Assembly (NCBI RefSeq): GCF_904849725.1
Contig: NC_058524.1
Coordinates: 26,629,001 to 26,693,000, forward strand
DNA: 64,000 nt
Reading direction: 5' to 3'
Origin: Hordeum vulgare subsp. vulgare
Lineage: Eukaryota; Streptophyta; Magnoliopsida; Poales; Poaceae
In this document: in pieces, positions 1 through 11,886 of the stretch
How the letters are laid out: each line of letters opens with the position of its first letter
Position numbering within the stretch: the first letter of the stretch is position 1
Position numbers and translations under genes: made by a program
The notes under the pieces: generated by a model
The model's database searches: none
Told to the model about the DNA's origin: nothing
What the model saw: only the letters and a program-made list of their open reading frames with translations

Positions 1-725
1 CCAAATTTTACAACTTCAACTGCATACCTTATTTAATTTTTCAGTTACACACTTAAGGTTGTCTAATCAATCTAAATCTTTAGACATATATGGAGTACAT
101 AATTGTTCAGCTTTCACTAGGTATGCTAACAGACAGTGTATTTTGTGTCTGAAGGAAACAAATGGTCTAGCAGTAAAATCAATTATTTACTTTCTAGGTA
201 CATACATTTTTGGAGACGCCTTTTGTTTTGGTTTGTACCTACCTTGATATAAAAGGTAGTACTGAAAATTAATTGCGTTGTAAAAAAAGATCTCGGCAAA
301 GAATGCCAATTTAGAATTGCTAAATCTATATAATAAGCTTTGTTGAGAAACATATTTCTTTGGTGGTGATGTGGGAATTTCATGTCCTATCTACATTTCC
401 CGTTAGTGAAAGCCTGTAATATAGACTTCTGAACATGCATGGAAAGAGTTTCTAGATTTGCAAATTATGACAACTTCTTATACATTTTACAAATATAATA
501 TATTTTCTATCTTATTTGTCATGACAAAGTGGCTAGGACACACAAGTAAATTTTGTTGAAACTTCACCGCCAGCTCTAGACAAGAGGACATACATAACTA
601 TTACTCCTCTTAACGTTTCTTTCCCACTGCCACGACTTAGTTTTCATTGACCTTTAAACTTACGTTGATGTGAACATTTTCTTCTTACAAAAATCACTAT
701 GTTATTAAGATATATCTGATTATTT

Positions 726-728
<3 letters not shown>
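1..728. other. Intergenic DNA, no gene seen
   Basis: AT-rich sequence with only short open frames on both strands, none with a recognisable domain or convincing codon pattern. No terminal repeats or tandem structure were noticed. Confidence 0.5.

Positions 729-800
<72 letters not shown>
729..800. repeat. (AT)36 dinucleotide microsatellite
   Basis: An uninterrupted run of 36 AT units, 72 bases long. Perfect dinucleotide runs of this length are usually highly variable between individuals. It also creates a spurious minus-strand frame of alternating Ile and Tyr, which should be ignored. Confidence 0.97.
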
Positions 801-802
<2 letters not shown>

Positions 803-951
803 ATATTGTAATCAACATCATCATTTTCTTGGTCTAAAGAAGTTTTTAATCTTGAAAGACGATGTTTAGAAAACTTCAAGACGATTCTATAACTAGCGCA
901 ATGCGAATAAGGATTACCAAACAGTTTCTTGGTGATAATCTAACAAGGCTA

Positions 952-1180
952 GAAATTGGTTTCCTCATCTTCTAATATCAATGAAGTGATTGTTGCATAC
1001 ATGAAAAAGAAATTGGTTTCTTCATCTTCTAATATCAATGAAGTGATTGCTGCATACATGAAAAAGAAATTGGTTTCTTCATCTTCTAATATCAATGAAG
1101 TGATTGTTGCATACATGAAAAAGAAATTGGTTTCTTCATCTTCTAATATCAATGAAGTGATTGTTGCATACATGAAAAAG
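952..1180. repeat. 57-bp minisatellite, about four copies
   Basis: Nearly identical 57-bp units start at 961, 1018, 1075 and 1132, the last one slightly short. Units differ by one or two bases (for example C/T at 964 and T/C in the second unit). Because 57 is a multiple of three, the array stays open on both strands. On the plus strand each unit reads as a 19-residue peptide containing SSSSNINEV. No recognisable gene surrounds it, so whether it is translated is unknown. Confidence 0.93.
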
Positions 1181-1412
1181 TGCCTGACGAGGATAACGTA
1201 GTCTTAAATAGTATGAGTATGTGGTTCATATTACAATTTGTTGAACGAAAGTTATTGCCTAATCTGTATATGTTTAGATGTTCTTTTATAATGTCCCAAG
1301 CTTGCTTCAGAAGTACTCGATGGAAAGAGCGGTGCATTTATTCATTAAGAAATCAATCTTAGGTTACTGCTCCAACACTAGCCATGTATGTTTCTAGCCA
1401 CTCTTCTACTTG

Positions 1413-1500
1413 CTCCGTTCCTAAATATAAGTCTTTTCTAAAGATTTCATTAGTACTACATACGGAGCAAAATAAATGTATCTACACCCTAAAGTTATTT
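1413..1500 (+). mobile_element. Truncated Stowaway-type MITE (left half)
   Basis: Begins CTCCGTTCCTAAATATAAGT and continues with a tract containing TACGGAGCAAAAT. This matches, from memory, the first half of the common Triticeae Stowaway MITE. The inverted second half and a closing TA duplication are not found downstream, so the copy is broken. The exact right break is uncertain. Confidence 0.7.
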
Positions 1501-2279
1501 ACCGGATATGCAAAATAATGAAAGATATTTTTCCTGATTTTAGAATGAGTAGCATTTACTCAGTGAAAAATTGTACGTATGTGAAGTGTGCACCCGACCA
1601 AACCATGATATAAAGTCGGCGTAGAGCAACCTTGATGTGCTAGTGCAAGAGAGAAAATAAATTATGAAGAGACACAAAGCTTGGTTGCTATGTTTCGAAA
1701 TAATTAGACGGGACCCCAAAGTACATATTAGCAAGTCATGGGCATGAGAGAGATCGCGAAGATTGAGGCTGCTTGTATTGAAATAGTGACGGCATATGGA
1801 CGTTTAATTTGGAGTGGCACGGTGAGCAGGATGAGCAGCCGTGTCCACGGTGGGAGAGGACAGGCGACGCGAGTAGCCGAGGAAGGTGGTCATAAGGTCG
1901 GCTACAAAGCTACTTCTACCCCTGGAGCTCAGGAAGGGGCGGTACACGGTCGATGGTGGCCACGCGTAGACATACAGAGGTTGCAATAGGCAGGGTAGAA
2001 CTGCATGCTGGCGAACATGCTACATTACTACTTGTTCTTTCTATTGCTGCTCCGTTTCGAGGGAAGAGGGAATACATGTCTTGAGGATACGGGACAAACT
2101 ACTACTACCACTTGAAGAAAAAAAATTGCTACTGCCACACATTTTCTTTTTAACTTCTTTTTTCTCACACCTTTCTCCACGCTTCTTCAGAGCACGGTAT
2201 AATCATCTAAACTGTGAGAACTAAGTACAGGGCTCAGATTGGCTAAAAATTCAGAAGTAAACATCGAGAATCCAACATT
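1501..2279. other. Intergenic DNA, no gene supported
   Basis: A slightly GC-richer patch at about 1740-1990 has open frames on both strands (83 residues plus, 60 residues minus). Neither shows a domain, a start context or a homologous neighbour, so no gene is called. The segment ends at the CACTA-1 left terminus and supplies its presumed ATT flank (2277-2279). Confidence 0.4.
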
Positions 2280-2520
2280 CACTAGTGGAAAACGGGCCTT
2301 TGGCCTGGACCCTTTAGTCCCGGCCTCCCTCTGTGCCGGGACTAAAGGCCCGGCCACGTTGCCCCAAATCGCAATGCCGCCCACGAGGCTTTGGTCCCGG
2401 TCCGTAAGGAGCCTTTAGTCCCGATTTGTGTCTCAAACCGGGACTAAAGGGCTACGCAGTGTGCAGCCCACATGTGCGCCACCTTTAGTCCCGGTTTGTG
2501 TCTCAAACCGGGACGAAAGT
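2280..2520 (+). repeat. CACTA-1 left terminal inverted repeat and subterminal palindromes
   Basis: After the CACTAGTGG terminus, three imperfect palindromes of the form CTTTAGTCCCGG…CCGGGACTAAAG lie at about 2311-2347, 2412-2449 and 2482-2519. In En/Spm elements such subterminal motifs are the binding sites of the element's own DNA-binding protein. Each pair could also fold as a short hairpin in RNA. Confidence 0.9.
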
Positions 2521-2525
2521 CCTCC

Positions 2526-2539
2526 GCCTATATATAGCA
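2526..2539 (+). promoter_or_regulatory. Putative TATA box of the CACTA-1 TNP2 gene
   Basis: CCTATATATAGCA directly follows the subterminal palindromes and lies about 300 bases before the TNP2 start. A spliced leader is likely, because an acceptor-like GCAG immediately precedes the start codon at 2831. The intervening 2540-2830 holds no conserved coding frame. Confidence 0.6.
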
Positions 2540-2830
2540 CAACCCCCTCTCCCCTCTTCCTTGCATTTTTCTTGGATGGAAGAGTGTGGGTGTGTGCTAG
2601 CTCTCCATTTTTTTTATGCACTAGAGGTGTTTGTTGAAATGTGTGTTAGAGCGATGCCGCTTCAGTTCACCGAACACAACTACGATATGAGATGCCCGAG
2701 CCACGCTTAAACCTCTTCCTCTTTATTTCTACTTATTCTAAAAGGTTAGCAACTATATTTCCTCGTTTAGACCGTGCGGTACTAATTTTTAGGATAGTGA
2801 TTGTATTTGATATACTGTCGTATAACGCAG

Positions 2831-5800
2831 ATGAGCCATCCATGGATGTACCGTGATCGACGGACATCCGCTTACACAGAAGGCGTGCATTCTTTTCGAG
2901 ATGCAGCCGATGCGAACAAGCATGGTGGTGGCTATATGTTTTGTCCATGTGTTGAATGTCGGAATGAGAAGGATTACACTTCCTAAAGAGTCATTCAGAG
3001 CCACCTGCTTCGGTCCGGTTTTATGTCGGGCTATGATGTTTGGACCAAGCACGGAGAAAGAGGGGTTATGATGGAAGACGATGATGAAGAAGAAGAGAAC
3101 GATGATGACAACTACCGATCTATGTTCCCTGAGTATGCTGATACCGCAATGAAAGACAATGAAGAAGAAGATCAGGATGAAGAACGGGAACCAGATGAGC
3201 CCGCTGATGATCTTGACCGGGTCATTTCTGATGCACGGCGAGGTTGCGACACAGAAAAGGAGAGGTTGCAGTTCGAGCAGATGTTACAGGACCACAACAA
3301 ATTGTTGTACCCAACTTGTGAAGATGGCCAGAAGAAGCTGGGTAGCACACTGGAATTGCTGAAGTGGAAGGCAGAGACCGGTGTGACTGACTCGTCATTC
3401 GAAAAGTTGCTCGTACTGATGAAGAAGATGCTTCCAAGAAAGAACGAATTGCCCGCCAGCATGTACGAAGCAAAGAAGCTTGTCTGCCCTCTAGGATTAG
3501 ACGTGCAAAAGATACATGCATGCCCTAATGACTGCATCGTCTACCGCGGTGAGAAGTACGAGAATATGGATAAATGGCCGGTATGCACTGCATTGCGGTA
3601 TAAGATCAGAAAAGATGACCCTTGTGATATTGAGGGTGAGCCACCCAGGAAGAGGGTTCCTGCCAAGGTGATGTGGTATGCTCCTATAATACCACGGTTG
3701 AAACGTCTGTTCAGAAATAAAGATCATGCGAAGTTGTTGCGATGGCACATTGAAGATCGTATGAAAGACGATAAGTTGAGGCACCCCGCTGATGGTCGGC
3801 AGTGGAGAAAAATCGAGAGAGAGTTCCCGAGATTTGCAGGTGACGCAAGGAACTTATGGTTTGGTCTGAGTACAGATGGCATGAATCCTTTTGGGGAGCA
3901 GAGTTGTAGTCACAGCACCTGGCCCGTTACTCTATGTATCTACAACCTTCCTCCTTGGTTGTGCATGAAGCGGAAGTTCATTATGATGCCGGTGCTTATC
4001 CAAGGTCCAAAGCAACCCAGCAACGATATTGATGTGTACCTAAGGTCATTAGTTGATGAACTTTTACAGTTGTGGGCCGAACCAGGTATACGTGTGTGGG
4101 ACGAGCACAAACAAGAGGAATTTGACTTTCGAGCGTTGCTTTTCGTAACCATCAATGACTGGCCTGCTCTTAGTAACATTTCATGACAGTCAAACAAGGG
4201 ATACAATGCATGCACGCACTGTTTGGATCAGACAGAAAGTATATATCTGGACAAATCTAGGAAGAATGTGTACCCGTACAATCGTTGTTTTCTTCCGCCC
4301 AAGCATCCCTTAAAGAAAAAAGGCAAGCATTTCAATGGCAAGGCAGAACCCCGGGGGAAGCCTGTCATCCGTACTGGTGTTGAAGTATTTGATATGGTCA
4401 AAGATTTAAAAGTAATCTTTGGAAAGGGTCCTGGCAGCCAACCTGTTCCTAACGGCCCTGATAAGCGCGTACCCATGTGGAAGAAGAAATCTATATTTTG
4501 GGAGCTACCCTACTAGGAAGTCCATGAGGTCCGCTTGGCAATCGACGTGATGCACCTGACGAATAATCTCTGCGTGAATATTCTAGGCTTCCTGGGCTTG
4601 TATGGGAAGTCAAAAGATACACCGGAAGCACGGGAGGACCAGGAACGTCATAAAGGAAGAGATGGCATGCATCGAGGGCAGTTTCAAGGGCGTGCCAGCT
4701 ACGCTCTTACTAAGGAAGAGAAGGAAATCTTATTTGAAGTCCTTTTCAGTATCAAGGTCCCGACTGGCTTCTCGTCGAATATAAAGGGAATCGTAAATAT
4801 GAAAGACAAAAAATTCCAAAACCTAAAGTCTCATGACTGCCACGTGCTTATGACGCAATTGCTTCCGGTTGCATTGTGGGGAATTCTACCGGAAAATTTT
4901 CGCCTGGCAATTGTGAAGGTATGTGCCTTCCTCAATGCAATTTCTCAGAAGGTAATCGATCGAGAAAGTCTATCAGGGTTACAGATTGATGTGGTCCAAT
5001 GTGTGGTCAGCTTTGAGTTGTTGTTCCCGCCATCCTTCTTTAATATAATGACACACCTCCTAGTTCACCTAGTCGAAGAGATTAGAATTCTCGGTCCTGT
5101 GTTTCTACACAATATGTTCCCCTTCGAGAGGTTCATGGGAGTCTTAAAGAAATATGTTCATAACCGTGCTAGGCCAGAAGGAAGCATCTCCAAGGGCTAT
5201 GGAACAGAGGAGGTCATTGAGTTTTGTGTGGACTTTCTTCCTGACCTTAAGCCGATTGGTGTTCCTGAATCTCGGTATGAGGGTAGGCTAACAGGAAAAG
5301 GCACACTAGGAAGGAAAGCAAAAGTATGTATGGACGGGCATTCTTTCTCTCAAGCACACTACACAGTTCTACACAATTCCACCGTGGTGGCTCCGTATAT
5401 CGTGAGACACAAGAATATTCTACGCTACGAAAACCCGGGAAAGGCTGCTCTTGGATTAAATGGGAACACGAGAAGACTTTCGGCATTTGGTTGTAGACAC
5501 ATCTCATGAATGACGACACCGTTGGAGATCAGCTGTACTGTTTGGCCAGGCCACCATCTTCGACTATATGTACTTCCCAAGGGTATGAGATAAATGGGAA
5601 TACATATTACACGGTTGCCCAAGATAAAAAGAGCACCAACCAAAATAGTGGTGTCTGCTTTGATGCAACACACGAGAATGGGCACTGTTTGGAAACATAT
5701 TACGGGTACATAGAGGAGATATGGGAACTTGACTATGGACCTACTTTTAAGATCCCTTTGTTTCGGTGCAAATGGGTGAAGCTGACAGGAGGCGGGGTAG

Positions 5801-6147
5801 TTGTCGACCAAAAGTACGGCATGACAACAGTGGATCTCAACAATCTTGCGTACATGGATGAACCATTTGTCCTAGCCAATGATGTCGCTCAGGTTTTCTA
5901 TGTGAAGGACATGTCTACAAAAACGAGAAAACGAAATCAGCAAAAGAAGATATCGTCCGATGAGCCAAAACGCCACATAGTTCTTTTAGGAAAAAGAAAC
6001 GTTGTGGGAGTAGATGACAAGACAGACATGTCAGTAGATTATAATAAGTTTCATGAAATTCCGTCCTTCAAAGTGAAAACTGACCCAAGCATCCTACTGA
6101 ATGATGAAGATTCTCCATGGCTACGACCCAGAAGAAAACAGAAATAA
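2831..6147 (+). pseudogene. CACTA-1 TNP2-type transposase (decayed)
   Basis: TNP2/TNPD cuts the CACTA ends during transposition in the nucleus. The start is the ATG at 2831, right after an acceptor-like GCAG. Domains in order: an N-terminal transposase-associated region with paired Cys (YMFCPCVEC) at 2831-3055, then an acidic linker. A Transposase_21-like core with GLSTDGMNPFGEQS spans about 3640-4240. A DUF4218-like part (FLHNMFPFERFMG) ends near 5230, and a DUF4216-like part (WELDYGPTF, LANDVAQVFYVKD) spans about 5720-5920. Lesions: an in-frame stop near 2984, TGA at 4184-4186 where CACTA-2 has Arg, and TAG at 4514-4516 where CACTA-2 has Trp. A frameshift near 5470-5485 and a further TAG near 5490 come next. 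The rest aligns closely with the CACTA-2 copy. It is certainly a TNP2 relative and not functional as read. Confidence 0.93.
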
Positions 6148-6230
6148 TAGATAGGAATATTGGTGCAATAATGTAATAATGTATTAAACCTTTTATGTAA
6201 TGCATGTATGGAATGTACTAAACCTTTTAG

Positions 6231-6785
6231 TTTTGAATTATTTATTCAATTTCAAACACTTTTCATTATCATAGTTTTGTCAAATTCTCAAATATGCAAA
6301 AAGAATTTTAATAAACATAGTTTTTAATTGAAAATAACAAAATAGTTAATAGTTTGGATAGTCAAAATAATTAATTTTGAAAATAGAAAATAGTTTTGAA
6401 TTATTTATTCAATTTCAAACACTTTTCATTTTCATAGTTTTGTCAAATTCTGAAATATGCAAAAAGAATTTTAATAAACATAGTTTTTAATTGAAAATAA
6501 CAAAATAGTTAATAGTTTGAATAGTCAAAATAATTAATTTTGAAAATAGAAAATAGTCTTGAATTACTACTTCAATTTCAAACACTTTTCATTTTCATAG
6601 TTTTGTCAAATTCTCAAATATGCAAAAAGAATTTTTAATAAACATAGTTTTTAATTGAAAATAACAAAATAGTTAATAGTTTGGATAGTCAAAATAATTA
6701 ATTTTGAAAATAGAAAATAGTTTTGAATTATTTATTCAATTTCATACACTTTTCATTATCATAGTTTTGTCAAATTCTCAAACAT
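6231..6785. repeat. 163-164-bp AT-rich tandem repeat, about 3.4 copies
   Basis: Units beginning TTTTGAATTA (or TCTTGAATTA) start at about 6231, 6394, 6557 and 6721, a period of 163-164 bp. They lie directly after the TNP2 stop codon and its short 3' region. CACTA-2 has no equivalent at this place. Copies differ by only a few bases, so the array looks recent. Confidence 0.92.
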
Positions 6786-6788
6786 GCA

Positions 6789-7157
6789 ATAGAAAAGGTT
6801 GTCTACCCGGGGTGTCGTCAATTTCTTCCGACCAATCATACCGTAAGAAAGAAAGGCAAGCATTTCAACGGTGCGGCAGATCACCGGAAGAACCCTAACC
6901 TCCCTACTGGTGATGAGTTATTGGCTATGGTCAAGGATTTGGATCAAATAGTAATCTTTGGAAATGGTCCCGGTGGTCAATCTGTTCCAAAAGATGACGT
7001 TACCGGACACGTGCCCATGTGGAAAAAGAAATCTTTATTTTGGGAGCTACCCTATTGGAAACTCCTAGAGGTCCGGTCTTCAATCGACGTGATGCACGTG
7101 ACGAAGAATCTTTGTGTGAACCTGTTAGGCTTCCTGGGAGTGTATGGAAAGACAAAA
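6789..7157 (+). pseudogene. Second, partial TNP2 copy of the CACTA-2 subfamily
   Basis: This 370-base stretch repeats the middle of TNP2 (VPMWKKKS…WELPYWK, IDVMHVTKNLCVN). It matches CACTA-2 at about 35589-35955 almost base for base, and matches CACTA-1's own TNP2 (4250-4615) clearly less well. It breaks off after GTATGGAAAGAC, where the 338-bp array begins. It has neither a beginning nor an end of its own, so it is a fragment brought in by recombination. Confidence 0.9.
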
Positions 7158-10100
7158 AAAATGAAATCCCTTTGTAACAGATGAGTTCACGTTCGAAACC
7201 CTCATACTTCGAGAGAGACTGTCCGTTTTGTACATGAAGTGCATACAGTTTTTGCCGTAACCCTCTCGACTTTTTAGCACATGCTATGTGGGTGAAATGA
7301 TGATACCATGCCAACTTTCAACATTTTCAAAGTTCATTTGTAGTGCTTTTCAATTTCAGGGTCAACTAGCTAGCTCAAAGAAAAATAAGTAAATGCACGA
7401 AAAATACCAAATGAAGTCAGAAATTGTTGAAAATTTGTGATGTGCCTTTGAATGGTGCATTTTGAACACACAAAAAGTATGGAGTTCAAATAAGTTCAAA
7501 AAAATGAAATCCCTTTGTAACAGATGAGTTCTGGTTGGAAACCCTCATACTTCGAGAGAGAGAGATTGTCCGTGTTGTACACGAAGTGCATCCAGTTTTT
7601 GCCGTAACCCTCTCAACTTTTTAGCACATGCTTTGTGGGTGAAATGATGATACCATGCCAACTTTCAGCATTTTCAGATTTCATTTGTTGTGCTTATCAA
7701 TTTCAGGATCAATTAGCTAAAAAAAGTAAATGCACGAAAAATACCAAATGAAGTCGGGAATTGTTGAAAATTTGTGATGTGCCTTTGAATGGTGCATTTT
7801 GAACACACAAAAAGTATGGAGTTGAAATAAGTTCAGAAAAATGAAATCCCTTTGTAACAGATGAGTTCTCGTTCGAAACCGTGATACTTCGAGAGAGATT
7901 GTCCGTTTTGTACACGAAGTGCATCCAGTTTTTGTCGTAACCCTCTCAACTTTTTAGCACATGCTGTGTGGGTGAAATGATGATACCATGCCAACTTTCA
8001 ACATTTTCAGATTTCATTTGTAGTGCTTCTCAATTTTAGGGTCAACTAGCTCAAAAAATAATTAAATGCACGAAAAATACCAAATGAAGTCAGAAATTGT
8101 TGAAATTTTGTGATGTGCCTTTGAATGGTGCTTTTTGAACACACAAAATGTATGGAGTTCAAATAAGTACAAAAAATGAAATCCCTTTGTAACAGATGAA
8201 TTCTCGTTCGAAACACTGATACTTCGAGAGAGACTGTCCATTTTGTACACCAAGTGCATCCACTTTTTACCGTAACCCTCTCGACTTTTTAGCACATGTT
8301 ATGTGGGTGAAATGATGATACCATGCCAACTTTCAACATTTTCAGAGTTCTTTTGTAGTGCCTTTCAATTTCAGGGTCAACTAGCTAGCCAAAAGAAAAA
8401 TAAGTAAATGCATGAAAAATACCAAATGAAGTCAGAAATTGTTGAAAATTTGTGATGTGCCTTTAAATGGTGCATTTTGAACACACAAAAAGTATGGAGT
8501 TCAAATAAGTTCAAAAAAAATGAAATCCCTTTGTAACACATGAGTTCTCGTTCAAAACCCTCATACTTCGAGAGAGATTGTTCGTGTTGTACACGAAGTG
8601 CATCCAGTTTTTGTCGTAACCCTCTCAACTTTTTAGCACATGCTTTGTGGGTGAAATGATGATACCATGCCAACTTTCAGCATTTTCAGATTTCATTTGT
8701 TGTGCTTATCAATTTCAGGATCAATTAGCTAAAAAAAGTAAATGCACGAAAAATACCAAATGAAGTCGGAAATTGTTGAAAATTTATGATGTGCCTTTGA
8801 ATGGTGCATTTTGAACACACAAAAAGTAAGGAGTTGAAATAAGTTCAAAAAAATGAAATCCCTTTGTAACAGATGAGTTCTCGTTCGAAACCGTGATACT
8901 TCGAGAGAGATTGTCCGTTTTGTACACGAAGTGCATCCAGTTTTTGTCGTAACCCTCTCAACTTTTTAGCACACGCTGTGTGGGTGAAATGATGATACCA
9001 TGCTAACTTTCAACATTTTCAGATTTCATTTGTAGTGCTTCTCAATTTTAGGGTCAACTAGCTCAAAAAAATAATTAAATGCACGAAAAATACCACATGA
9101 AGTTAGAAATTGTTGAAATTTTGTGATGCGCCTTCGAATTGTGCTTTTTGAACACACAAAATGTATGGAGTTCAAATAAGTACAAAAAATGAAATCCCTT
9201 TGTAACAGATGAGTTCTCGTTCGAAACCCTCATACTTCGAGAGAGACTATCCGTTTTGTACACGAAGTGCATCCAGTTTTTGCCGTAACCCTCTCAACTT
9301 TCTAGCACATGCTATGTGGGTGAAATGATGATACCATGCCAACTTTCAACATTTTCAAAGTTCATTTGTAGTGCCTTTCAATTTCAGGGTCAACTAGCTA
9401 GCTCAAAGAAAAATAAGTAAATGCACGAAAAATACCAAATAAAGTTAGAAATTGTTGAAAATTTGTGATGTGCCTTTTAATGGTGCATTTTGAACACACA
9501 AAAATTATGGAGTTCAAATAAGTTCAAAAAATGAAATCCCTTTGTAATAGATGAGTTCTCGTTCGAAACCCTCATACTTCGAGAGAGATCGTCCGTGTTG
9601 TACACGAAGTGCATCCAGTTTTTGCCGTATCCCTCTCAACTTTTTAGAACATGCTTTGCAGCATTTTCAGATTTCATTTGTTGTGCTTATCAATTTCAAG
9701 ATCAATTAGCTAAAAAAAAGTAAATCCATGAAAAATACCAAATGAAGTCGGAAGTTGTTGAAAATTTGTGATGTGCCTTTGAATGGTGCATTTTTAACTC
9801 ACAAAAAGTATGGAGTTGAAATAAGTTCAAAAAAATGAAATCCCTTTGTAACAGATGAGTTCTCGTTCGAAACCATGATACTTCGAGAGAGATTGTCCGT
9901 TTTGTACACGAAGTGCATCCAGTTTTTGTCGTAACCCTCTCAACTTTTTAGCACATGCTGTGTGGGTGAAATGATGATACCATGCTAACTTTCAACATTT
10001 TCAGATTTCATTTGTAGTGCTTCTCAATTTTAGGGTCAACTAGCTCAAAAAAATAATTAAATGCACGAAAAATACCAAATGAAGTCAGAAATTGTTGAAA

Positions 10101-10430
10101 TTTTGTGATGTTCCTTTGAATGGTGCTTTTTGAACACACAAAATGTATGGAGTTCAAATAAGTACAAAAAATGAAATCCCTTTGTAACAGATGAGTTCTC
10201 GTTCGAAACTGTGATACTTCGAGAGAGATTGTCCGTTTTGTACACGAAGTGCATCCAGTTTTTGCCGTAACCCTCTCAACTTTCTAGCACATGCTATGTG
10301 GGTGAAAATGATGATACCATGCCAACTTTCAACCTTTTTTAGAGTTCATTTGTAGTGCTTTTCAATTTCAGGGTCAACTAGCTAAAAAAAAAGTAAATTC
10401 ACGAAAAATATCAAATGAAGTCAGAAATTT
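7153..10430. repeat. ~338-bp tandem array, ten units in a trimeric higher-order pattern
   Basis: Units starting ATGAAATCCCTTTGTAAC occur at 7161, 7504, 7841, 8176, 8520, 8853, 9189, 9531, 9835 and 10171. Spacing is 343, 337, 335, 344, 333, 336, 342, 304 and 336. Lengths and diagnostic variants repeat every third unit. For example, CAATTAGCTAAAAAAAG with GTTGTGCTTATC recurs at about 7690, 8700 and 9680, so the real period is about 1013 bp. The 304-bp unit has lost the TGTGGGTGAAATGATG segment. Two units of the same family follow TNP2 in CACTA-2 (37565-38270). The short minus-strand open frames in each unit are by-products of the repeat. Confidence 0.95.
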
Positions 10431-10700
10431 CATAAAGTTTTTTTGTTAAAATACTTAATAGAAAATAAAAAAAAGAGTCAACTAAAAAGAATCAACTAAA
10501 ATATTAACTAAAATGAATGAATTAAAAATAATTAACTAAAATTATCAAAGTGCTTATTTGTTGGAAAGGATCAAGTATAACATTAACTAAAAAGAAACAA
10601 AAAAAGATCAACTCAATAGAAAACTAAAATAGAAGAGAAAAAATATTTAATAGCAAAGAATTAAAATATAAACTAGGACTAAAAATTATTTAAGTCAAAA
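10431..10700. other. AT-rich spacer inside CACTA-1
   Basis: A-rich sequence with scattered TTAACTAAAA and ATCAACTAAAA runs and no open frame of note. It separates the tandem array from the GC-rich terminal-type block. Confidence 0.6.
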
Positions 10701-11280
10701 AATGCCGCCTATTGGGCCATCACGGCGTGCATACGACTAGAAACCCTACCCGACAGGTGGGCCAGGATGCAGGCCCGCGGGCCCAATAGGCCCAACATGC
10801 AGCGAGAGGAGAGTTAGGCCCATAGGCCAGCAATAGAGAGAAGCTCAATTGAGCAAGGTGCGGCAGTGCTTATAAATCACTGCCAGCGCCCCTCGCTAGG
10901 CGAGGTGGGACTAAAGGTTGCCCTGTGTCGCACCGGAGCCAGCCCAGGTCTTTAGTCCCGGATCGGGGCTCAAACCGGGACTAAAGACGCCCTTTAGTCC
11001 TAGGTGGAGCCACGACCCGGGACTAAAGCCCCTCGTTTTCCGCCTCCTCGCCTACCGAAAAGGGGTCTTTAGTCCCGGATCGGGGCTCAAACCGGGACTA
11101 AAAACGCCCTTTAGTCCGGGTGGAGCCACGACCCGGAACTAAAGCCCATCGTTTCCCGCCTCCTCGCCTGCCGAAAAGGGGTCTTTAGCCCCGGGTCACG
11201 GCTAGACCCGGGACTAAAGGGTGTCTTTAGTCACGGTTCTAGCCATGACCCGGGACTAAAGGTCCTCCTATATAAACGAC
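10700..11280. repeat. Internal block of terminal-type repeats in CACTA-1
   Basis: From about 10900 the block carries at least five CTTTAGTCCCGG / CCGGGACTAAAG pairs, including two near-identical modules (about 10950-11060 and 11064-11180). These motifs normally sit only at CACTA ends. No CACTA terminus is present here. The arrangement suggests either a nested CACTA derivative that lost its ends or a second internal protein-binding and promoter region. Confidence 0.75.
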
Positions 11281-11650
11281 ACTTCGAAGTTTCCAACCCA
11301 TCTCCTCTCGTTTTCTTCCTCCTCTCGCTCTCCACTGCGCATCGGACGACGACGCGATCGACGCCGCCAGGCTGCCGGACCTCCGCCTCGCTCTCGCCGT
11401 GGTCGACGCCCGCCGTCCTCCTTGCCGTCGCCGATACGCCTCGCCTCGCCTCGCCATCGCCGTCTCGCCTTGCCTCGCAGTCGCCGTCTCGCCTCTTCGA
11501 CATTGTTGCGCCGTTGCCGTCTCGCCTCCGGCCCAGAGCTCCTCGCCGCGTCGCCGACGCCGTCGCCGCCCCCAACTCGATTCGCCGTCGCCCCGTTGCT
11601 TCGCCCTGAGCTCCCCCTATCCTCCCTCTCCCTCTCCCCCTGTGCCGCCA
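11262..11650 (+). promoter_or_regulatory. Putative promoter and GC-rich leader of the second CACTA-1 transcription unit
   Basis: CCTCCTATATAAACGACAC gives a TATA-like box right after a CCGGGACTAAAGG motif. It is followed by about 370 bases of strongly C-rich, CG-rich sequence that resembles a plant 5' untranslated leader. Open frames through it are compositional and have no domain. It lies upstream of ORF-X and the Ulp1-type gene, so it may drive them. A near copy of the TATA segment recurs at 13691-13756. Confidence 0.45.
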
Positions 11651-11886
11651 TTATTTTTTATAATTTAAGAAAGTTTTTTCTTTACAAAGTTTGTAGAAAA
11701 ACTATTAATACCTACACAATAGAATCGGTATTATTTGATCCACCGGGAAATTTATTTCCATACTATTTTTACTATTGCAGCCACTCATCCCAGCAAATTT
11801 AGTGAAACACAAGAAAAAAATGAATTTAGGAGAAACTAACTTTTAAAAATGGAAGAAAAGGGTAGCCAACCTGTGCAGTGAAATAA

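Noticed and set aside
1738..1989. 83-codon plus-strand frame with a minus-strand partner
   Set aside because: Neither strand shows a domain. The patch is GC-richer, but open frames on both strands suggest composition and not coding.
7161..10430. Possible CRISPR-like array
   Set aside because: Units are ~338 bp, contiguous and without unique spacers. The setting is a plant transposon.
11231..11802. Several 72-127-codon frames on both strands, Arg/Pro/Ser-rich
   Set aside because: They arise from CG-rich leader-like sequence, overlap each other on both strands and show no domain.
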